Of a stretch of DNA of 64,000 nt, positions 12,259 through 26,541 are shown one piece after another (the first letter of the stretch is position 1; every line of letters begins with the position of its first letter). The notes below the pieces were generated by a model. That model did no database searches. It worked only from the letters and a program-made list of their open reading frames with translations, and was not told the DNA's origin. The translations under genes were made by a program, and so were the position numbers. The DNA is from Solenopsis invicta (taxonomy: Eukaryota > Arthropoda > Insecta > Hymenoptera > Formicidae). The stretch lies in the NCBI RefSeq assembly GCF_016802725.1, contig NC_052679.1:3038001-3102000 (forward strand), in the 5' to 3' direction.

Positions 12259-14954
12259 AATCGCGCGATTGGGTGCTCCAGTGTGTCGAGGAACGCGCGT
12301 TCAATCATTGATCATGGTCATTGATCCATATATACGTGTGGGGTCAACGTGCACTGTATTAGCCGATGTGTTAGCAGGCGCCGGGTAGGACGCCCCCGAA
12401 GAGCGCGCGATCGACTGATGATCCTCCTCGAAGTGTATATCTGTATGTGTAAACTACTCCCTTCGATCGGATCTCACCAAGCTTAATTAATCGGGGCCCG
12501 TTGCGCCCGATTGAATCCCGAGCGTCGGATTCGATTACACACAGTACAACAGTTAGACTGTCATGCACAATGTCGCCTCTCCCCCGTCAACTTCTTATTC
12601 GATTGCGACCCTTGAAAGCAGTTTTGGGCAAACGTCCAATTATTTTCGCGATCATTATTGCAGATAATGAATGCAGTAAAAATCGTAATTAAAGTAATCA
12701 GCATTAAATTTATAAGATGTAAGGCGATTCGACAAAATTGCTCCTGTCTTTTCGTATCCATCATTGATTGAAATTAGATGAATCGTACGTTATTTGAATT
12801 GTACAATACTACATAAAAAACGAGTTATCTAATTAAAAATTTTGATTATATCAAGATTAGTAGTATTCGTCTCACTAATAATGCTTACTGATTACTTTAA
12901 TTAATCATCATAATAACTAATCATTGACTCGATTACTCGTTAATCGGATTACTTTCTGCCCACAAGCTTGCTTGAAACATATACGTCACAAGTATATACC
13001 AACACCGCCTGAGAAATGTTAACAATGAACAATCGTTATGATACAAGACGCAGACGTACCGCAATAAGTACTGTAATAAATACGATTATAATTATATACT
13101 TCACATCGGGGACAACGAGACCGGCGTGATCGTTGTGTGCCGATGAGTTACTTGCTGAAGCGCCGGGCACAAGTTAGCACTAAGAGCGTAAGTAAACTCA
13201 TTTGAAATTCACAACGGATTAGGTGAATTAGAAGGTGTCGTGGTGCAGTGCTGCAGCTTGTCATCTAGTCACTTTGTGTCACTTCGACACATGTGTATGT
13301 ATGTGTGTGTTGCGTGAACGAAAGCGCAAAAGCGGTCCATTCCAGTCAACCGTTATCTCGCGCGCAAACTGTCCGTGCAATTTGTGCTCGGGGAAAGAAA
13401 CAAATTGAATCGGAGATGATTCTCAAGCGAAGTGAAACAAAGTTTCGCGCGCGACCGTAAAGTCGTCGCGAGTCGTCGGACGTTTCACGAGAAGGAAAGA
13501 GGAGAGTCTCTCGCTTATGTGAGTTGATGGTTTTTCCAACTTTATTCACACATATGTCCACTTACATTATTTAGCCTGCATAAGCCAAACATAGGATTAC
13601 GTAATAATATATTATATATATATATTTTTTTTTCATATTTTATGTATACATATATATGTCTCATCTCTTTCTTCTTTTATAAATAATCAACTAAGGGAAT
13701 ATTAATTCATCTAGGACAATATTAATTGGCGGTGTTGTACTTATTTCGCATTCGTGGCTTTTCGAGGAATGTGCACATTCGTTTTCCCACATCCGTAACA
13801 GAATAATATTGTAATAGTTCGTGTTCGTACGCGCGCGTACATGATCGTCGCTCGATTAATTAACGCGCGGGATCGTATCACACATACGCGTATGTATATA
13901 TGTGTATAAATAAAACGCGAATAATTATGTATATATACGTAATATGTATACGTGTATATATGTATAATTCTCTCTTGTAGCTCCTCGAAGAATTTAAAAC
14001 AAGTGACGTCACGCAGGACAACTTAAATAAGAGATAAATTTCAAAAACATAAATTATAACGTTTGTGTAAATTAACAGCAACCGAACCCCGTTGTTAGCC
14101 CGAATCGTTGTAAATGGCGCGCCGTTCCGCAACGATCGGATATTATAAAAAATACAACGGAAATTATGCGGTTTATAAATTTATAAGAATTATATGCTAA
14201 GACAATTTATTCGCACGAAAACCAATTCCTTTAAAACTTCCTCTATCTCCTTTTCTTAATTCTCTCTTTATTTATTAGAAATTAATATAAGAAACTTTCC
14301 AATATTAAAAAAATATTGCGACAATTTTCGGGCGCTACGGGTCTTCAAGAAAAACCGATTTTAAATTCATTATGGAATCTGAAAAATAACTCTATGCGCG
14401 TAAAAATATTCCGTATATTGTATGAACGTTTTTCCCTAAACCAATATAGATAATTGCGAAACACGAAATCCATCTCGTACGTCTCATTGCACCAAGGTGT
14501 AAAAAAGGTGAGAAAACTAATCCGTAAACATATGAACTAGATGTAATTGCACTAAATTGCAATCCATTCGTAAACTAGCGTCAATTTGTACATTCCCACT
14601 TCGTTTCAGAGATTCCGATAACCGTGGTTATCGGTGAATATCGTTCTCGAAAAAGAAATCAAAGTGTGGGTATGACCTCATGTAATCATTCTAAAACGAA
14701 AAATATATAGCCTCTCTACGGAAGAATCTCTTGTACTTATCGATAGCCACCTCGTGATCGAAAATGAGTACTGCGCATTCGATTTCTCTTCTAATGTACA
14801 GCGTAAAATTATATTTGCACTCACACATACAATACTGTCCACAAAGTCCATAAAAATAATTTATATTATTATTATATATATATATTATTTAATTTAAATA
14901 TAATTTGGTAGATTTAATATTATTACATTTACTACATTTCTTTAATTTAATATA

Positions 14955-15401
14955 CAGGGTGCATCAGATCATCCGCCGTACATCCCTTAGAAATGAAAAA
15001 TAACTCTTTTTTTATTTCAGATTCGGGTACAAATAAATTAAAAAAAAAAAACAAGAAACTTCGTCCCAAAAATTTTTTTCTGAAAAATATCTCCATTATT
15101 CTTTCATTTAAGTTTATTTTTTCATCACATTTATTTTAAGATTATTTTAGGTTTAAAAAAGACATTTCCAGCAAAAATGTTTAAGACAAAAGTTTCTTTT
15201 CTTTTTGCGTGTGATACAAATCTGTAATAAAAAGTACGTTATATTAAAAAAAATTTAACATTTGATTGGAACAGTAACTTGAAAATATCGCTATTCGATA
15301 GAACATATCGACTTTCTTGTGAAAAATTTTGTGGAATTTTTAATACAAATTACTTCCTTCTATTTTAAAAGGGATGTACGGATGGTCTTGGACACCTCTT
15401 G
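14955..15401. mobile_element. Mariner-like MITE with TA flanks
   Basis: The left end (CAGGGTGCATCAGATCATCC) and the reverse complement of the right end (CAAGAGGTGTCCAAGACC) are imperfect inverted repeats that both run into CCGTACATCCCTT-like sequence. TA lies on both sides. About 447 bp, no ORF. The CAGGGTG terminus is shared with the smaller element at 59024. Confidence 0.6.
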
Positions 15402-18312
15402 CATATAATATTATATACAATATATAATATTATATATATTTAATTTTTTATTGTATAATAATATTAAATACATATATTATATACTTAATATTATTATTAT
15501 ATTATAATATTTAATATTATTACTTTAAATATAATTTTAGCTTTCTCTAAATCTGTTAATGTATAATTTTATATCTTTTGTATAAATAAATTACAAATAT
15601 TAATGTATATATATATATATATATATATATACTTTTTAAATAATCTTAGGTAATCAATTTGTTTTGCTTATGGACAGTAAAGTAATGCGTAAATAAATAA
15701 AATAATTTAAAGCTATCATTATAAAAAAGACGAGCTACATTCACATAGCCTTATCGATTCATCAATTTAAATTTAAAATTGCGAAAGAGCACATATAGGC
15801 ATGACTATCGATGAACTCCGAGACTCTCTAATGGCAAAGTAAAATGAGCTCATTGCACCGTTCGTTGCATAATAATGCTATCGCGAAATCGGAGCTGATA
15901 AAAAAAATAGAACAAACAATAACGACAACAAAATAAAGAAACGAAATATAATATAGTACGAGATACTAACTTTATTGCGCGAAACTAAAATAAAAAATTA
16001 GGATGTACTCTATACATTAGGTATAATAGATATTTGGCAAGTCTCCGAGACCTTAAAAACTAGTGCATGTGAGTATGCATAATATCATGTAGACTCGCGG
16101 TCGGAGAGTGATAATAGAATCCGAGAAACATTATGACACGTCGACTGATTGACATTATGACTTGTGACACGGCGAAAAATTCAGCCAGTTGTCGAGACGT
16201 TGTGAAAAACAAAATTCGACATGTTGACACATCAACTTAAAAAAAAAATGGCACTGGATAGGCTAATCGAATGTTATCTCGAAGCGGTATCTCTCAATCA
16301 TGGTAAAAATGCACCAGTAAATGTGTAAAATTATCACTATTGCTTAATGTATCATATGTCAATTAAAAAGACACAATAAAATATAATTTACAACGTATGA
16401 ATAATAATTTCAAAATCGTATTGTAGCGAATGTGTAAAAGTAATTTGCTTCTGTTTTGCTAATTAAATTTAAAAATTCCTTTCTTTTAACAAAATCTCAG
16501 ATTAATAGATTAATAGACTTCAATATTGCTGCAGCAATTTTACCACAATTACGTACACTGAAAAAAAAAAATTTGATAACTATTCCCAAATCTGGTAATA
16601 ATTAGCAAATTCTTTTTTCAATGTAGAACGCCGATTTTTGGCGATCATCGATCGCCCACGAATCGATGACCTAAGGGTAGCGAAATTACATCGCTGAATC
16701 GCATCGATCGCACGAAAAAAATGCACATTCCTCCTTATGCTATTAAGTACTGAACTTTCGAAGAAATTTGACTAGATAAAATAAATCGTTTCTGTTCTCC
16801 CTTCGTGTCTTTGGTTACAAAAAAAATGTATACGCACATTTATACGTGTACGTGTGTGTGTATAAGTGTCTCGTGTTCCTTCTTATGTGCATTATACACA
16901 TATAGATACATATATATACATATATATGTATGTGAACGAATGACTAGGTTGTGTGAAGTTCAAGACAGGTATAATATAAATTCCTCGTCGACGACCAAAG
17001 CAGGATAGGCCCAATACGTTAACGTCACAGCAAAATAATAATTGCTACGATTTTCGCACGTGCTCCCTTTCTTTGATTAAAAAAAAAGAGGATATACCAC
17101 GAAACAATAAAAAAAAATCGGACGCAAAAAATATGGCACACAAGCCGGGCTCGCTCGTTAAAAATTAATATAATGATCGCCACGCTCACGGATATGTCAA
17201 TCTGATTGCAATTAGCATGATCAATGATTATCGACAATAATCGAATTCACTGCTCCGAAAACTGAACCTTTAGCTTTACCTGGCGTACCACTGCACGAAA
17301 AAAATCGGTTCTTTCGCATAATACTACTTTGACACGTATCAATTTTACTGGCGCTTATTAAATGCTAACTAACACAATGACAGAACAAAAATTCTACTTA
17401 TAATTTGCTGTTTTTATCACGCTAATCAAACGATTTCGTGACGGCCGATCGTAGCTTCTTCTTTTCCACTTGTCCGACTCAATCGCAAAAGTTCTACTGC
17501 GGCAGGCTACGCTTGCTCTTTTCACTATTTTATTAATACCATGGTTACTTCACTGCAGTTTTCTGATCAGTTGCGACCGTAGATACTGATGCGCATTATC
17601 AAATTGAATATTAAGCAACAAGAAACTAATTTAATAAGAATCAGAAAGTGTGAGAGAAAATATTCAAGTATTACCTCATAATTCAACAAAGATCCTTGAT
17701 TATTAAATAAAATAATTTTCATGTTTTTATTTTTTTTTAACGAACTGTTTAATTTATGTTACTTTAATCCCATTATTTAATAATGTTAGAAAAATCTTAA
17801 TTCTCGTGGTCCAGCCGAGGATTTGAAAAACCTAAGCGAGTCTTCAATTTTTAATTATTCTGCCTCAAATTCGGACGTGTACGTAAAAAAGTGAAAACCC
17901 GTTTCGGGTCAAACAATTCTGAAATCGTATTCTGGAATGTTGGAAGAATGTATTTTTTATCAGATTTTTTATAGTCCAAAAACCCTTTCAAAAATATTAT
18001 CAGGCACCAGTGACTCAGTTGGACTAGAAAAGCAACGGAAAAAAAAAGAAAAACGTTGGACCACTAGTATTTTCAGGTTCAATAAATATCGAATAATTCT
18101 TTACATTCGTGCATTTCCGAGTCTAATAAATTATCGAGCGGCTTTTGAGAAAATGCTGACGATCACAACCGAAGTATTTAACGCGAAACGCGGCACGTTC
18201 TAAGAATCGTACGATCGCGAAAGAATCAAATTGGAATGAACGGCGAGGGCCGATCGCCGGTCTATCCTCCCTTGCGTCGACGGGATTCTTTCTTTGGTAG
18301 GGCGTCTTCGCA

Positions 18313-18752
18313 CTAAGGAATAGGACTAGAGGTGATTCTCTCCACGCTGCTCTCCCTAATGCGTATCGTCGTGAAGGTCGCGTTCGCGTCAATGCTCGTC
18401 GGACTGCTGGCGTTCTGCTGGGCGAGCGTCTGGGCGGTCGACGACACGGAGATCGGCGCCGGCGTCTCGACGCCACCGACCGGGGCCACCCCGACGGCGG
18501 CTGCGGTCGCGGTCACGGAGGCGGCAGCGGCGGCGGCGGCGGATGCGGTCCCGACCCCGCTGAGCCAGCCGTGGCGGTTCTTCAAGTGGCGCTTCATATG
18601 CGTGGTGCGGCTGAGCACTTTGTGGCACACCGGGCACTGGGTTGTGCCCTTGTGCATATTCATGTGTTTATACATCGAGTCTCGATTCCAAAACGATTTA
18701 CCGCAGAGTTTGCACGAGTGCGACGGCTGTTCGATGACCACCGTGTGTGAAT
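18313..18752 (-). CDS. BTB locus alternative terminal exon: paired C2H2 fingers plus Ala-rich tail (exon at 18.3 kb)
   Basis: Acceptor tctgatttag at 18753-18754; phase-1 entry reads (G)AT TCA CAC ACG. About 146 residues. Finger 1 is HSCKLCGKSFWNRDSMYKHM..H and finger 2 is TQCPVCHKVLSRTTHMKRHL..RH with the linker KGT. The following 90 residues are low complexity: a polyalanine stretch within SAAAAAAAS, then Ser/Thr/Pro-rich sequence ending TSSPIP-stop. The tail is the longest among the C2H2 exons and could be a repression or interaction region, which is inference. Ala-rich coding makes a long open frame on the opposite strand that is not a gene. Confidence 0.9.
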
Positions 18753-21700
18753 CTAAATCAGACACAAACGTTCATGCTACGTCGTGGCACGCACGCACGC
18801 ACCGGTTACGCGGCTTTCGCTCTCTCGCGATGCCCTACTTCTGGATTTCGTGTTACGGGACGCGCTACCGGTTCGCTCATCACCTGTACCCGAGTACGCG
18901 AGAGTATCCTCACGACCGACGACGTGACATTTTTTTTTATCCTACGAATTCTAAATAAATTCTCACAAATTTTATATTTCTATTAAAAGTATATATATGT
19001 TTATCTTCTTATAAAATTATTTAATTATTAATATAAAATATACAAATAGGTATATATTATAAAATGAAAATTATATTTTCGTATATGCAAATGTACATGT
19101 ATGTGCCTGCAATTTCAATAATTGCTATTAAAATAGAAAAAATTTAGCACGTTGCAGAGTTTCAAATTCTTTTCCTTTACTTTGATTCCCTCTATTAGAA
19201 TTTTATTGTTTCCTATATATATATATATATATATATAATCAAAGAGTTAGGACAAATGCCTCGTCGTGGATCACGCGGTACGCGACGCTGCGAGTACAAA
19301 GGTGCCTTCAACGTTAAGAGGAAAATAGAAGAGGAACATCGAGAAAAATCGCATATCAGTAGCAAGCTATTCGTACACTCTGAAGAATCTCGTCTCACTT
19401 TCGTTTCTCTACCTACTTTTCCACTCGTTCACTCGGATCTGAGAACAACAGCAGTAGCAACAACAAAAAAAAAACAAAAAAAAAGAAAGGCAACACACAT
19501 GGTGAGACTTACAAACAGGAGGAAGAGAAAGAGAGAGTAAAAGAGAGACAGTGATCATGAGAATGGCGACACACAGAATGGCAGTAAATTGTAATGTAAT
19601 CTCGGAGCGAACATGCTACTGTGAACTATGAATATGCAACGGCATAATATGAACAACAGCGAAAAGAAAACGGAAACAAGAAACGAATACACGTAATGTT
19701 CAATATTCATGCACAACATGGTTCGAGGGACCAAGTTCGTGAGTCGTGATTGAAAGCCGAGTATCAGGCTCAAGGTTTCGTCAGACACGAGATATACTGC
19801 CAACTCGCATGTTATGTGTAGTGAACCGACAATCATGTATTCCTTTGATGAATCGCTATTAATCGCACGTGAGTCGTGTGCCGTACTTTAGCACACGTGG
19901 AGCGATGTATCATGCGCGAGGAGTCAACAATTCGTAAATTGACATTCGCGTGTCTAAAGAGGATGCTTCACCACTGAAAATGCTGCGAAATTTCGTTATT
20001 ACGAAATTTCACTTTTGCGTCGAATCATGCGTAGATTCGATTATCTCAATGAAATAAAGTCCTTTTAAATTCTTTGTGATATTTCAAAGATCCTTATTAG
20101 CATCGGTAATTATTAAATTGATCAATTTAATTTGCGATGTTATTACTTCAATTTTTCAGTATTGGATTGTGTTTTAAGACGAAAAAAATATTCAGCGCGC
20201 AATCTGCTGTAAGAAAATGTATATAAATTTTTGCAGAAACATTATTGTAACAAAAGATCACCGAGCAAAGCTCAGTTCTATTTTTAAAATTTTTTTATTG
20301 AAATCCTTATTCAATGAATCGTCGTTATCAAATCCGTAATCATCTCAAGTAGCACATAAAGCTTTAAAACATCTGCGATAGCAGTGTTGCAAATTATAAT
20401 CGCAGCATTTTTGTTTAGCACACGTTTCAAGCATTAAAAACATGTTTTAAACAAAAACTATGTGCTTAAACAAAAAAATAATAATATCTTGTTCCTAAAG
20501 TTTTTTTCCAATCCTGATTTCTATCTATGTGCATTTACGGTGCACGTGTATAATAAAATTGCGGTGCACGTATATAATAAAATTGCTGTAACTGAATTTT
20601 CGTTATTGTTGTCGCGACTTCATATCAATTAATACAGCTAAAATAACAGTTTTTTAGATAGCTCTCACAGCGATTTTATTATTATAGCTAAAATAGCTGT
20701 GTGGTTGCATTTTTACTTTTTTATTAACTGTCACATCACTTTGCAGTCAAATCAAAATAACATTTGCTGGCAAATAAATAATTGTAATTAAAGTTGGTAG
20801 GATGCTGTACGAGCCAAACTAGTTTTTGTCGTCACATCGAATATTGCCAAACTGTATTATTTGGGAAGATTTTTGGAGCATGATCTCGAAAAGTTGTTCG
20901 ATCGTTATATAAGAGAAAATAATTCCACGGGTCAATAGACGCACGGTTTCGATATAATGACTTTATTTTTCTAATTGCAAAGTACAAAAAAAATATATAA
21001 CTCAGCGCTTTCTTCTGTATATTCTATTCGTCAATTTGTCACACATAACGTCCTATTGATTACAGCGGAAATTATCACATTGTAAATTATGAATGAAACT
21101 ACTTTAAAGACTTAAATAAAATCCCGGCTTAACGCTACCTATTTAAGAAATTTTTTTATATATGCTTCTAAGAAAAAGTTACTTATTACGAGAGGTATTT
21201 ATCCGGCCTCAATTTTCATGAAAATAAAGTATTCTATCTCTGCGAATTATGATATGAGCTATATAAAACAATAAAATAAAGAGAGTAATGAAAATTGACA
21301 AAGTTAATAATGAAAGAATGATGAGTGAAGAAATAATGAAAAATAATTCCCTCATAAATGAGTTCTCACGATTAAAGAGATATTTTAGCTAAAGTATGAA
21401 AAAATTATTTATTTTTAGGAATTTTTTAAAAGAAAACTGTTGCATATATTCTTTTACTCTTTTACACAGCTACTTGTACATATTTAGCAAATATCTACAA
21501 ATTTTGTTTATTATTTGTTAATATTTTATTTTTGTTTTTATGTTACGTAAATTTCAAAATACATTTTTCAAGCTGGCTAATTTCTCAGTAATTATCATCA
21601 ACATCAAGTTTTGCATATATATTAAAAAATGTCCATTTATTATTTACTAGGATAATTGCAATCAACTATTTTTTTTACGTTATTCAAATAAAAAACACAT

Positions 21701-22082
21701 TTCCTAAATATCTACAAAAGTAGATATATATAAAAGCGTAAACAAATATGTGCAGTAGTATTCTTTTAAAAAAATTCGTAAAAATATGCAAATTTTTTCA
21801 TCGTCTAGACTAGAACACCTGCTTAATACGCTTTGTCACTGATTATTACCGAGTATACTTGAAAAAAGTGTGTCATATAGTTTTGTCAATTGTCGAAGAT
21901 TATCGCAATTCAATTCTGTACACTAAGAATCTATTCTGTTTGTATTGATGCTTCGCAATTTCGTACCGATAAACAATAGTCACATTAATTAGATATACAA
22001 TGAGATCGATCGATCCGACTGCGAGCAACGATTGTCTAATTAATAAGTTTTGCGCCGAAACAGAAACATAACATAAATGACA

Positions 22083-22140
<58 letters not shown>

Positions 22141-23841
22141 GTACATATGTATATAAAGGGTGTGTTTTGTCAATGGTAATTTAATCGTCTCGTAAATATA
22201 CGACGATTACGTTTAAAGGAGGACGACGGATGGATTTCGTGCTGCCTGGAAGATGTCGCCCTAGATAAATTGTGCACGTTTAACAAACTAATGAAGTTTC
22301 AAACAAAATTGCTGCTGATGTATTTACGAATATTCGCGATGCTCTGATTTCGCCAAGTAGTGTGGTGTAGTAACACGGTAACCCCCTTTTTGTGCAGTTA
22401 ATCGAGAACGCTCGATAACACTTAATACGATCAGTCTGGTTACGTAGAGTTCCTGTGATACTCGAGTATCATCGTTTATCGCAAACTCGTTCGTCGTCGA
22501 AAGAGAGGAGAGTTTTTTTATCTTATTTTATATTTATTATACATGTATATGTACATACGCATATCTCGAATTCTTCTCGCGTGTATGGAAGAATGTGAAC
22601 ACAATTCTGTAAAAAGCAACCAATCGAATATCGATTATTAAAGGAACAAGAAGATATAAAAAGATTCTTGTACCCATGAAGAAAATAAAATTGTAATTTT
22701 GTGCGATGTTAAAAGTAATAAAAAAATACTAAATCTCTTCAGACACATATGCATTAAAGCGATTATTTAATTATGTACAAAACAATACAAGACTATTGTA
22801 AACCATTGATATAACAGCCGTCGACGTATGTCACAATTGTTATCTATGGAATATTTTTATTGTACATGGACGTGCGTTTGTTAATACAAAAAACGCACAA
22901 AAAAATTAAATCAAAATCTCATTTCATAAAAATCTGCGTACAATCAACTTCGTAGGAAAAAATAATCGTGATACATTTAAGTAATAATATTACTTAAATA
23001 TTTTAATTTTTTTGTTGTACTGTTATTATAATGAAATCTAGACTTAATAAGATAAATGTTATATGACCGCGAATAGAACTTTTTTTTCAGTATGCACGAT
23101 TCATATATAATTTTAATGTATACATACATATATATACATATAAATAAATTATATAGTATATATATTATAATTATATAAATAATATTATTATATAAATATA
23201 GTATATTTCTATTATATATCAAATATATATGTATATATAAATATATATATAAATATAAAATTATTAATATTATAATTATAATGTCTAATCATTTAGATAT
23301 GTTTGATTCCTCAGTGCAGTATTAATTTGGGATAATTAACCTTTATATCATGTAATAATTTTTGAGGAATCATATTTAAATTAATCTTGAAGAATTTTTA
23401 TAAAAAAAACAAAAGAATTTAAACAGCTAAATATTTCAGCTTCAAGTTTTTAACTTGAGCTCAGTTTATCAAGATAATTCAAAATTGCTGTACAAACGAA
23501 CATTGTATGTTCTAATTACCCAAAAATTTCAAATCTCCGATCCAGACCGTTTACGTAATTGGCTACCACCCACGAAAGACTAGTCAAAGTCCAAAATGAG
23601 TGTACGCTACGTCTTTTGACGTCGATCGTACATTCGTGCATAAGTACGTTTAACATAATCTATCGCCTTGCACAGGCGATGCAGCTTAATATCTTTTTTA
23701 GGCGTTCCAATTGTTCACTAATGACGTTAAAAATTAGATGAACGCTAAAGAGTCCTCAATTCTGTACGAAGACCGCGACCTCATCCCTCGAGTTTCTCTA
23801 TTACGTCCCCGTTCCCACAACATTCGTCATTCGAACGATTA
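18753..23841. other. Inter-exon stretch of the BTB locus (18.8-23.8 kb)
   Basis: No exon recognised. It contains a small tandem duplication of a 25-nt unit (about 20533-20585, GGTGCACGTATATAATAAAAT-like), a (TA)n microsatellite at 22087-22138 and a very AT-rich stretch at about 22.7-23.4 kb. CpG-rich DNA at 18.75-18.95 and 19.2-19.9 kb flanks the C2H2 exon. Confidence 0.4.
22087..22138. repeat. (TA)n microsatellite
   Basis: An uninterrupted run of about 25 TA dinucleotides. Likely length-polymorphic; no function inferred. Confidence 0.9.
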
Positions 23842-24170
23842 TTACTTGACCCCGTGCACGTTCAACATGTGGCAGCGCATGGTGTATTTTCGCGTGAAGA
23901 CGGTCTGACAGATCGGGCAGATCGTGTCGCCCCTGTGTATACTGCGATGATGGGCTAGGGAATCGCCACGATTGTAGGTACGGCCGCAGACGTCGCACAC
24001 CCAACGACCGCTTTCCACCACGTAGTGCAGCTTAGATCTGCGCCTGATCTGCGCTCCATCGAGAACGAGGCTCATTTGCTGCGGTGGCACAGGTGGTGGT
24101 AGTTGTTGTTGTTGTTGTGGTTGTTGTAGTGGTTGCGGTGGTTGATGCTTCCCGTAATTGTGCTCTGATT
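23842..24170 (-). CDS. BTB locus alternative terminal exon: Gln/Pro stretch plus paired C2H2 fingers (exon at 23.8 kb)
   Basis: Acceptor tgtgtgcgcag at 24171-24172; phase-1 entry reads (G)AA TCA GAG CAC. About 109 residues. It opens with a Gln/Pro-rich segment (PPQPLQQPQQQQQLPPPVPP), then a basic patch (IRRRSKLHYV), finger 1 WVCDVCGRTYNRGDSLAHHRSIH and finger 2 TICPICQTVFTRKYTMRCHM..VH, ending GVK-stop directly after finger 2. The Gln/Pro stretch is typical of activation or interaction segments; the family role as a sequence-specific regulator is inferred. The spacing of both fingers is that of the 11.4, 18.3 and 29.4 kb exons. Confidence 0.9.
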
Positions 24171-25402
24171 CTGCGCACACAATCCAAAGTGTTTCCCATA
24201 CACACACGGTCTTATACTTTTATTGTAATAATTTCGTCGTGCGCGAAGAGATGCTTTTCTCTGGTCTTTTCTTGTCTGTTTTTTTTTTTTTTTTTTTTTT
24301 CAAATGCCTCATCAGTACGCGGTTTCGGTGTGTTGATTGTTGTTTTCTCTCGGAGACACGACAATGAGACAATCCCGATAAGCACACATCGGTCCCGATA
24401 GTTTCTTTTAGTTAAAACACCGATATTGCATGACATTCAAAATATTAGAATGTTAAAGACTAAAAACAATAATATGCTCAATAATATGAATTAAACAAAT
24501 TTAACATCGAAAAAACCGACAAAGTTAATAAATCACTGATTAAGTTTTGTGCAATAATTCAAAATATTTAAAAAAATTAAAAAAGTAAATTATTGCAGTG
24601 GCATAATAGTATATAAATAGTACATAGCATATAAATTTGTTATCAATTTGTCTAAACGTTATTATATGCCATTAAATTAGGACATATATGTACGATAGAA
24701 TATAGATATTAAATATCGAGATAAAAGATATTATTTAGAAATCAAAGGAACTTAAAAACAAGATCTTGAATCTTTCTATATAACATTTTCTACGTAAAAT
24801 CTTAAAAGATTGCCAAATCCAAAAAAAAATCCAAAGACCACTTGAATGAAATGTTTAAGTTGTATAAAAGATGTGTGCTTATAAGATATTAATGCACGGT
24901 TAAAACATGAATGTTGAATTTAAATAATTAATTATTTAATTAATTACGCTGCATCGCACTGAATCGTGCTTCATTTTTAGTGCGGATGCGTGAAAGTTTG
25001 GTCTCAGGCCGTCAGGGACATGTTCGAAAAAATAAGAGGGGACGACCCATCGTGAAAATTTAAAAGAATCATACAATGTATAAAAAATACATCTAGTGTA
25101 TCATAAAATAAATTATAGAATATTGCTATATTTTCGGAAATTTGAAAAAATCAGTAAAAAAAAGAAGGAATGTAATATAATATATTGTAACAAATTGACT
25201 TGTCTTAACTCAAATTAATTTAATATTTTAATAATTGAATTATAAAACATGTACATTTAATACTGACCTTTCTAAAGATACAAGTACTTCAATAAAGATC
25301 CATTATAATTAAAATTTGTACTACTATAAGTGTGTATGGGGGTGTGTATGTATCTAAAAAAAAAAAAAATAATAATAATAAGAACCATTAATGTGTAATT
25401 TA

Positions 25403-25668
25403 TTATTGTGTTAATTTCAATAGATAGGTCGGCCCCTCATACATCGTACTGGCCAACGCATTCTGTGTCGAGTATGTGTACCGTACATTGATACAACTGT
25501 CGGGATTCTGTGTTAAAAGTTCGTAACCAATGTAAGTAGTAGGTACAGTCCCCATAAGCATATTCAATGAAGCCTCCAGCCAGAAACGAAAAGGAGAATT
25601 CTTTGGGAGTGCCGAAATGTCAAAAAGCTTGCGGATACCGAGACATGCGGAGTTCAATATATAATCTC
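25403..25668 (-). CDS. Candidate BTB locus terminal exon without a zinc finger (unknown 88-residue tail)
   Basis: Acceptor tttattgatgtacag at 25669-25670. The frame entered in phase 1, (G)GA GAT TAT ATA, stays open for 88 codons to a stop at 25403. The peptide starts GDYILNSACLGIRKLFDIS, passes SPFRFWLEASLNMLMG and PTTYIGYELL, and ends TYLLKLTQ-stop. Its composition is protein-like (few Ile/Lys/Asn runs), unlike chance frames nearby. I do not recognise the family and it has no Cys/His pairs. It sits between a ribbon exon and a C2H2 exon on the same strand with the same phase, so it may be another terminal exon of the BTB gene. It could also be a fragment of a retrocopied gene. Confidence 0.45.
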
Positions 25669-26541
25669 CTGTACATCAATAAAGAAACAAACTCTTCTCC
25701 GTACAAAAGTGTAACCTCTTGAGATTCTTACGACAGACCCGGCGTCATTTTTAAGCATCCAGGATTCCTGTCATTAATTTATTTTATCCCTAATTCATCG
25801 TTCGCCGCGCGCTACTACTCCAATTAGTCCAACAATGCATTAGATTATGCAGTTTTGTTCATTGTTAACTCAAGAGATACAGTTTCTATTTTACAATCTT
25901 TTTATTATAAATCATAGCAATACTCGAGGTAATTGAGTATCGTTAAAAATAATCGCACTTCCGATAATACGCAAAATCGTGTACACAACTTACTAAATAT
26001 GTATTACTACTAAACATACAAAAAAACTTCCAAACGCGCGACGCAAGATCATTATGGACACACGTAGGATATATGACACAGCAACATTCTGACAAACATA
26101 TTTATATACATAATATATATTCAATTCAAGTTGTTCTCTAAAAGTAAAATATCCGACGTTCTCGCCTCTGTTTTAAAGATTTTGTAACGCTATAACACAC
26201 GGTTCACCTTTTCATTACACATTTATAACTAAACATAGCTATATCTTATTGATACTATATTAATCCACTGAGTCTCATTATTCCATTTTATAAGAAGAAA
26301 TCTTTCCAATCTTTTTTCTCCATGTATATCTAACAATCTTTCGAAATACGTTTTTTAAGGATCATTATAAATATCCAAAAAAATTGGAAACTCGTAAGTT
26401 AATTAATATTGCATTAATATATTACGTTGTAAGGTAAAAAAAATTAAATTCCAGAAACAATGTTTAGCTTTAAATATGCAATGACAAAGAGTACAAACCA
26501 AAAATAGAATGAATAAGTATTTATAAAAATTAGAGGACAAA

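Larger units (their letters stand above)
11666..18312. other. Inter-exon stretch of the BTB locus (11.7-18.3 kb)
   Basis: No coding exon recognised. Contents include a TTAA-flanked element with a CT microsatellite (11908-12258), a mariner-like MITE (14955-15401), TA-rich low-complexity DNA around 15.4-15.6 kb and short CpG-rich patches. Open frames here are short and lack family motifs, so they are treated as chance. Confidence 0.4.

Noticed and set aside
18332..18958. Plus-strand 208-codon open frame
   Set aside because: Antisense shadow of the GC-rich C2H2/polyalanine exon at 18313-18752; no domain in this frame.
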